This document shows positions 56,285 through 64,000 of a DNA stretch of 64,000 bases, piece by piece. The notes under the pieces are model-generated. The model had not been told where the DNA came from and did no database searches. It worked only from the letters and a program-made list of their open reading frames with translations. The translations under genes were made by a program, and so were the position numbers. The stretch comes from an uncultured Mycoplasma sp. (GTDB lineage: Bacteria; Bacillota_I; Bacilli_A; Mycoplasmatales; Metamycoplasmataceae), in contig CAMRAC010000001.1 of NCBI GenBank assembly GCA_947039955.1, forward strand, positions 151,103-215,102, written 5' to 3'. Each line of letters begins with the position of its first letter. Position 1 is the stretch's first letter.

Positions 56285-56607
56285 TGGAAACGTTATTTAA
56301 TAAAATAATCAACAAAGAACTTCCGGCAGATATTTTATTCGAAAACAAAAGAATCATTGCTTTCTATGATATTAATCCAGCACAAAAAGGACATTTTTTA
56401 GTTGTTCCTAAAACTTATTCAAGAAACTTAATAACCATTAAAGACAACGATTTAAAATATTGTTTTTCTATGGCTAGAAAATTAGCTTTAAAAGAAATGA
56501 AAAAACAATCAGTAGATGGATTTAGAATAATTGTAAATAATGAAGCAACTTCAAAACAAGTGGTTTTTCATACTCACATTCATGTAATACCATCTCCAAA
56601 AATATAA
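56284..56607 (+). CDS. hinT: HIT family nucleotide hydrolase HinT
   Basis: 107 residues. Opening LFNKIINKELPADILFENK, FYDINPAQKGHFLVVPK, and the histidine triad HTHIHVIP at the end. Hydrolyses purine nucleoside phosphoramidates. Overlaps the P60 gene by one base. The usual C-terminal extension is short. Confidence 0.95.
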   Translation: METLFNKIINKELPADILFENKRIIAFYDINPAQKGHFLVVPKTYSRNLITIKDNDLKYCFSMARKLALKEMKKQSVDGFRIIVNNEATSKQVVFHTHIHVIPSPKI

Positions 56608-56627
56608 TTTCAAGTATAATTAAACTT

Positions 56628-57464
56628 ATGAAGAAGTTAGATGTAGAAAATGTTTTTTTAGACTTGGATGGAACAACCCTGAAAAGTGACAAAACCATTT
56701 CAATAAAAACTTTAGAAGTTTTAAATGATTTAAAAACAAAAGGAATAAAGCTTTTTGTTGCAACGGGAAGACCCTCTTATATGATCAAGAAGGAATTAGA
56801 TCAGCTACAAGTAAATCACAATGTTATTTGCGTTAATGGTGGAACAATTTTTAATTCTCAAGATAATAAAGTTTTGCATAAAGAAATAATAGATAATATA
56901 TCTTCGAGAAAAATAGAAGATTTTTTAAAAACTAAACAATTAGCTTATTTCATTTACACTGACCAATTAGTTTTTTACAATTGTGATGATGATAATGAAT
57001 GAGTTAAGGTTTTAAAGTCAAGAATTGTAAACTTGAAAAAGGATTTTCAATGAACATTAACTAAGATGAACAATGAGTTTAAATTAGAAGATCATTCAGT
57101 TCTTAAGTTTTTGGTGCCAACCATAAACGTGGAGCCATCTTTGGTAGAAGATTTGATTAGTTTTTTTGAAACAGAAATAACCGATTTTAAATTATTGGAA
57201 TCTCAAGAAAATATATTAGACATCATTCCTTCACATTCTTCAAAAGGAGAAGGAATTAAGTATGTTGCTAAGTTGTTATCACTTAACCTTGATAAGACTT
57301 TAGCCTTTGGAGACGCAGATAATGATATTCCAATGTTGGAAGTTGTCAAACACTCCGTTGCTATGGGGAATGCTGTAGAAGAACTTAAGAGCATTGCTAC
57401 ATATGTAACAGATAATAATGATGAAGATGGTATTGCTAATTTTATAAAGAACAAAGTTTTATAA
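56628..57464 (+). CDS. Cof-type HAD hydrolase
   Basis: 278 residues with TGA codons. Motif I FLDLDGTTLKSD (Asp 12 nucleophile, Asp 14), motif II ATGRPS, a lysine in SSKGEGIKY, and motif IV FGDADNDIPML. Type IIB cap. Such enzymes remove phosphate from sugars or flavin intermediates; substrate not decidable. Follows hinT by 20 bp. Confidence 0.92.
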
Positions 57465-57466
57465 AA

Positions 57467-59775
<2,309 letters not shown>

Positions 59776-59806
59776 AGTTCACCCCTAATTTATTAATACA
59801 ATTATA

Positions 59807-60394
59807 TTATAAATTGGTATCATTTCAAATGTTTAAATAGTAAGTTTTAGATATTTGGATGGTTTTATTAAAAATTAAAACAAAAATCGGAATAGTAATC
59901 ACAATATTTGTAACAATAATTGGTAAATTAATGAATAATGACCCTCATCAATCATGATCAGTTCATCAAAAATATCCGGCCAATGTATGTAGTAACAGCT
60001 TGAATATTCAACTCAATATAAATAATGATGAAAATATAAATAACCTCAAAACTAAAGATCCTTGTTTTTCATCAAATTTTTGAATTATTTTTCCTCCAAA
60101 GAGAAGTGGAAAAAAACATCAAATAGCGAGAAAATATTCAACAAAAACTTGAACTAAGTTAATTCAATAAACATTTGGATCAAACAATAATATTAATGGA
60201 GTAATTGCAAAGAAGAGATTTCTAATTAGATTGGTTTTTAAGATTATTAGAATTAATCCTAAGAAGATGGTGTAAAAATTTATAGAATAACCCATAATAA
60301 CGGGCAAAAGAGCAGAAACTAAATTCAAAACAACTATTAGGCCCATAAAAATTCCAGCCAAAGAAAGGTCCTTTAAAATTAACTTATTTTTCAC
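59807..60394 (-). CDS. ECF transporter S component-like membrane protein
   Basis: 195 residues with eight or more TGA, mostly hydrophobic, about six helices. Opening KNKLILKDLSLAGIFMGLIVVLN, INFYTIFLGLILII, and a C-terminal HTLAGYFWW and LFINLPIIV, as in small-molecule (for example thiamine-type) S components that pair with the EcfAAT module. The GTG at 60394 is the likely start. Substrate unknown. Divergent from the helicase, 47 bp apart. Confidence 0.7.
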
Positions 60395-60441
60395 ATTCCA
60401 TATATTATAACTTATTGGTTTTATTATGTATAATATTTTAT

Positions 60442-63400
60442 ATGAATATAAATAATGGTAACAATAGGCGTCCACAACCTGTAAAACAAAGTACTAAAAA
60501 TTACAAAAAAATATTAAACAATTTATTGAATATTTCAATGAATGATTCTTGCTTGTTTTCTAATATTAATAATGATAATTCTTTTGATGTTGCCAAAAAA
60601 TTTGGTAATGCTTTCTTTGACAAAATAATTATTAATAAGTATTTTTTACTATCACTTACAGAAATGGATAACTCTTCTTTTATTACTAAAATAGAGGCTG
60701 TAGAAGAACTTTCTGAAGTAGAAAGTATTTATAAGTCTTTTAATGAAGATGTTCCGGAATCAATCCTAAAATTAATCTCTGCAAAAACTATTACTCCTGC
60801 AAAAACAGAAGCTGCTAAAAAAGAAATTATCAAGTTAGCAGAAGTAAAAAAACAAAAATCATCTTTCAATTGGAAAATACTTTTAAATAAAGCTCAAACA
60901 ATTAATGAACAAAATAACCTTTGACCTCTACACTTAGGTTTTGTTTATATCACGCTTCAATTAGACAACAAATCTGTCCAAGCTCCTCTTTTCTTAAAAG
61001 AAGTTAATATCCAAATTAAAAACTCTAATGTTTCAATAGTATCAATTGGCGATATTAAAATCAATGAGAAGCTAACTTACTTTTTAGAATCAAACGGATT
61101 CTTATTCGACTTAGACTTTGATTACACTAAAATGTCAATTAAAGAATTGTATGACACTATTCAAAAATCATGATCACAAAACTTTGATATGCCAACAACA
61201 CTTTCTGGATTTGCTCCTAATTTTAAGTCAAGTGAAATAAATAATTCTACAATTGAATTTCATCCAGGTGTTACTTTTGGTTTCTTTGAACCAACAGGTG
61301 GTTATTTAAGAAAGATAATGGTTAAAATTATCGAGAGTGGTATAGTAGATGAAATACTCGAAGTAGAGTTTGATAAAAATATTTATAAAGATACAATTAA
61401 AGAAACAATATTTAAGAAGAACTTTGGGTTTTATAAAACACAACACTCCAACTTGTCACAAGATAAAGCTGTTATCTCTGCGCTAAACCAAAATACAATT
61501 ATTTGAGGACCTCCAGGAACTGGTAAATCACAAACAATCTCTAATATTATTACCAATGTTTTAATGTATGATAAAACAGCCCTTGTTGCTTCGCAAAAAA
61601 AAGCTGCTTTAGAAGTTCTTAAAAATAGAATGGAAGAATTGGGAATGTTCTGTTTATTTATTCTTAATGATAAAGATATGAATAAAAAATCATTCTATAC
61701 ACCTATCCAATCTTACATAACCTATTTAGAAAACTTTAATCATGAAGTAGTTCAAGAACCTATTAAGATAATTTCTGATTATGAAAAAGATTTTATGAAA
61801 TTAATTAACAGAATTAAATCATCGCCAAACGGAACAAAAAATATGCACTTATTTTCTTGATTTATTGCTCAAAATAAATTTGATATTAAAATATTTGAAC
61901 ATATTCAAAATTTACCAAAAAACTTAACTTATGATTTACCTAACTTAAAAAACAGCAAAAACATTGCTAAGTTTTTAATGGAAAAAAATAACTTGAAATC
62001 AACAGTTCTCAAGCGTGTAACTCCTGAAGTAAAAGAAGCTTCAAAAATTATTGAAACTAACTTTTTAGATAAAAATATGGACTTAGATAACTTTGTTCAA
62101 AAACAAAACTTCATTGATTTAAGTATCATGAAAAATGTAAATCAATTACACCAATTTAATTTAAATAATTATGAAAACAAAGTTAATGATCCAAGTGAAC
62201 TAAAAGAAGTTATTGGAAAAATGATTTTCCAAAAAATTAAAACTTTTGACAAGAGAATGAAAACTAAGTATAACGCCTTTGCTTTGGATGCTAGAACAGC
62301 AAGTTTAGAACCAAACCAATTTATTAAAAAACATGCAGCCATTGTTAAAATATTATTCCCAATTATTATAACTACTCCCGAGACTGAATTAAGATCATGG
62401 ACACGTAATGAATTTGACTATGCAATTTTAGATGAATCATCGCAAATATTTTTAGAAAAAGGTATTCCTATTCTTTACTTAGCTAAAATTAAAATATTGG
62501 CTGGAGATGATCAACAAATGCAACCAACTAGATGATTTGCCGCTAAGGTAGAAGGTGAGAATACCTTTGGCGATATTGAATCATTATTAGACTTTGCAAC
62601 AGCAAAAGGTGTTTATAGTATTTTACTAGATAAAAATTATCGTTCAAATCATGCATCACTTATGACATTTAATTCTGAAAAGTTTTATAAGGGACAGTTA
62701 GATGTTGTTGATGTTAATTCATCAGATAAAATCACACCAATAGATGTTATAAACGTTGATGGTGTTTGATCTGAATCAACTAATGCAGTTGAAATAGAAG
62801 TTGCCATTAACCAAGTTTTATTAAACTTAAAGAATTACAAAAAAATTATCTTACTATGTTTTAATGGTTCTCAACAAACTCAAATTGAAAAACTTATTTT
62901 TAGTCAATATCCAGAAATTGAAAAAGCTATGGCAAACAATCATTTATTGATTAGAAATATTGAAAATATTCAAGGCGATGAAGCCGATTTAGTTATTATG
63001 ACAATTGTTTATGATAAGCACACAAAACTACACTCTTCTTATGTAGCAAAACCTGGTGGTAAAAATGCCTTGAATGTTGCTATTTCTCGTGCAAAAGATA
63101 AGATGATTATTATTAAATCAATTAGAGCTGAAGATATTAATAACCCTAGTGGCAGTGAAGATATTCAAATTTTTAAAGAATGATTACAATTCTTGGATTT
63201 TACAGATGCACAAAAGAAAAATTATATTACTAGAGTTCCAAATACTAGTAAACCAACAAGCCTAGAGGTGGATAAAAATAAACTTCTAGATTCTTTCATT
63301 GATGGTGTAAACAAGGGATTAAATAATTCTGCTGGTGTTGAAGTTATTAAAAACTTTTCTATAGGTACTATGAAAATAGATGTAGCAATTATTGATCGAG

Positions 63401-64000
63401 CAACACAAAACTTTATTCAAGGATTTTTAGTTGATAATTTCTCATACTTTAAATCATATGAAGATTATGTTGTGGACAGAGATTTAAAAAACTTTTTATT
63501 AATTAAAAAATACCCAGTTATCAAAGTTAATGAAATGAACTGAGTAATTAATAAAAATCAAATTATTCATAATATTAATTTGATTATTAATAAAAAGCAA
63601 TTTTCTCAAAGATCAAAGCAACCAAATCCCTTGCCATTACAAAGACGTCCAATGCAAGCTCCGAATAATTCAAATTTAAATCAACGAAATCCGCAATCAA
63701 TGGCATCACAAAATAATTTTAATGGTCCTCAACCATCAAATCCTCGAGGGAATAATTTTGACATACCAGAATCAAATCAAATCAATGTTATTGATTCAAA
63801 TAATAAACCAACACTACATGTTTCTCAACAAAGAAATTATTCTCCTGAAATGAGAAAACCTATTGATCAAATCCCACAAGATGCAACACAACCTTCAAGA
63901 CCTCCGGTAACAGGAGAATTAGAATTATCAAGACCTGCAATGAACCAAATCCCACAAGATGCAACACAACCTTCAAGACCTCCGGTAACAGGAGAATTAG
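60442..64000 (+). CDS. SF1 helicase (UPF1/DUF4011-like), runs off the window
   Basis: At least 1186 residues with many TGA. Walker A GPPGTGKSQT at about 356, DESSQ at about 664, and the SF1 motif VI NVAISRAKDK near 879; an extra block FGFYKTQHSNLSQDKAV just before the P-loop is typical of the AAA_11/AAA_12 helicases. The N-terminal 350 residues are beta-rich. After about 1050 the chain turns Gln/Asn/Pro-rich and ends in a tandem repeat. Role in RNA or DNA processing is not known. Confidence 0.85.
63868..64000 (+). repeat. Tandem 78-bp in-frame repeat in the helicase tail
   Basis: Units begin at 63868 and 63946 and are identical as far as visible; each encodes 26 residues (QIPQDATQPSRPPVTGELEL and more). 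The window ends inside the second unit, so more copies may follow. Confidence 0.85.

Overview
The window is a low-GC, gene-dense piece of a mollicute (Mycoplasma-like) chromosome. In almost every conserved gene TGA sits in frame where the family has tryptophan, so translation table 4 applies and genes that look split at TGA are single genes. The p80-p60-hinT block and a giant FtsX-type permease fit the Mycoplasma hominis-type lineages; the species cannot be named from the sequence.

Layout. 0-4.5 kb (minus strand): core genes, namely a glycosyltransferase edge, tsaD/tsaB/tsaE coupled by stop/start overlaps, a two-helix membrane protein, rpoE (delta) and argS. 4.5-24 kb: an accessory island with a defence character. 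It holds an Abi_2 protein, a GIY-YIG/DUF4357 protein, an OLD-like ATPase, a KAP NTPase, a Pycsar-like pair (class III cyclase plus TM effector), a second cyclase coupled to a DUF4143 AAA ATPase, a PD-(D/E)XK nuclease plus SF2 helicase (Hachiman-like layout), several unrecognised genes and a type II restriction-modification pair. Two intergenic sites 4 kb apart carry the same pair of 18-bp palindromes with identical 24-bp spacing, which suggests one regulator for two loci.

23.6-29.7 kb: surface and stress genes with visible duplication and decay: a lipoprotein and its start-less relic, Dps and a Dps fragment, a small membrane protein and its relic, and tandem SHOCT-type membrane proteins including one fused double copy. 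29.7-33.6 kb (minus): yaaA-like S4 gene, dnaN, 4.5S SRP RNA (between dnaN and pgi, with DnaA-box-like sites), pgi, an S1-like gene and an orphan OmpR-type response regulator. Transcription then switches to mainly plus.

33.7-42 kb: housekeeping (recO, tRNA-Trp(CCA), m5U methyltransferase, ychF, mnmE, tatD, rsmA, prs, rsmG). 42.1-51.1 kb: a 2690-residue double FtsX permease and its ATPase. 51-56.6 kb: a LicD-like gene and the p80-p60-hinT operon. 56.6-64 kb: two HAD proteins (one degenerate and coupled to lysS), lysS, an ECF S component and a large SF1 helicase with a repeat-bearing tail that runs off the window.

Functions are read from motifs and remembered family features only; no database search was possible. 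Coordinates of genes joined across TGA codons were worked out by hand.
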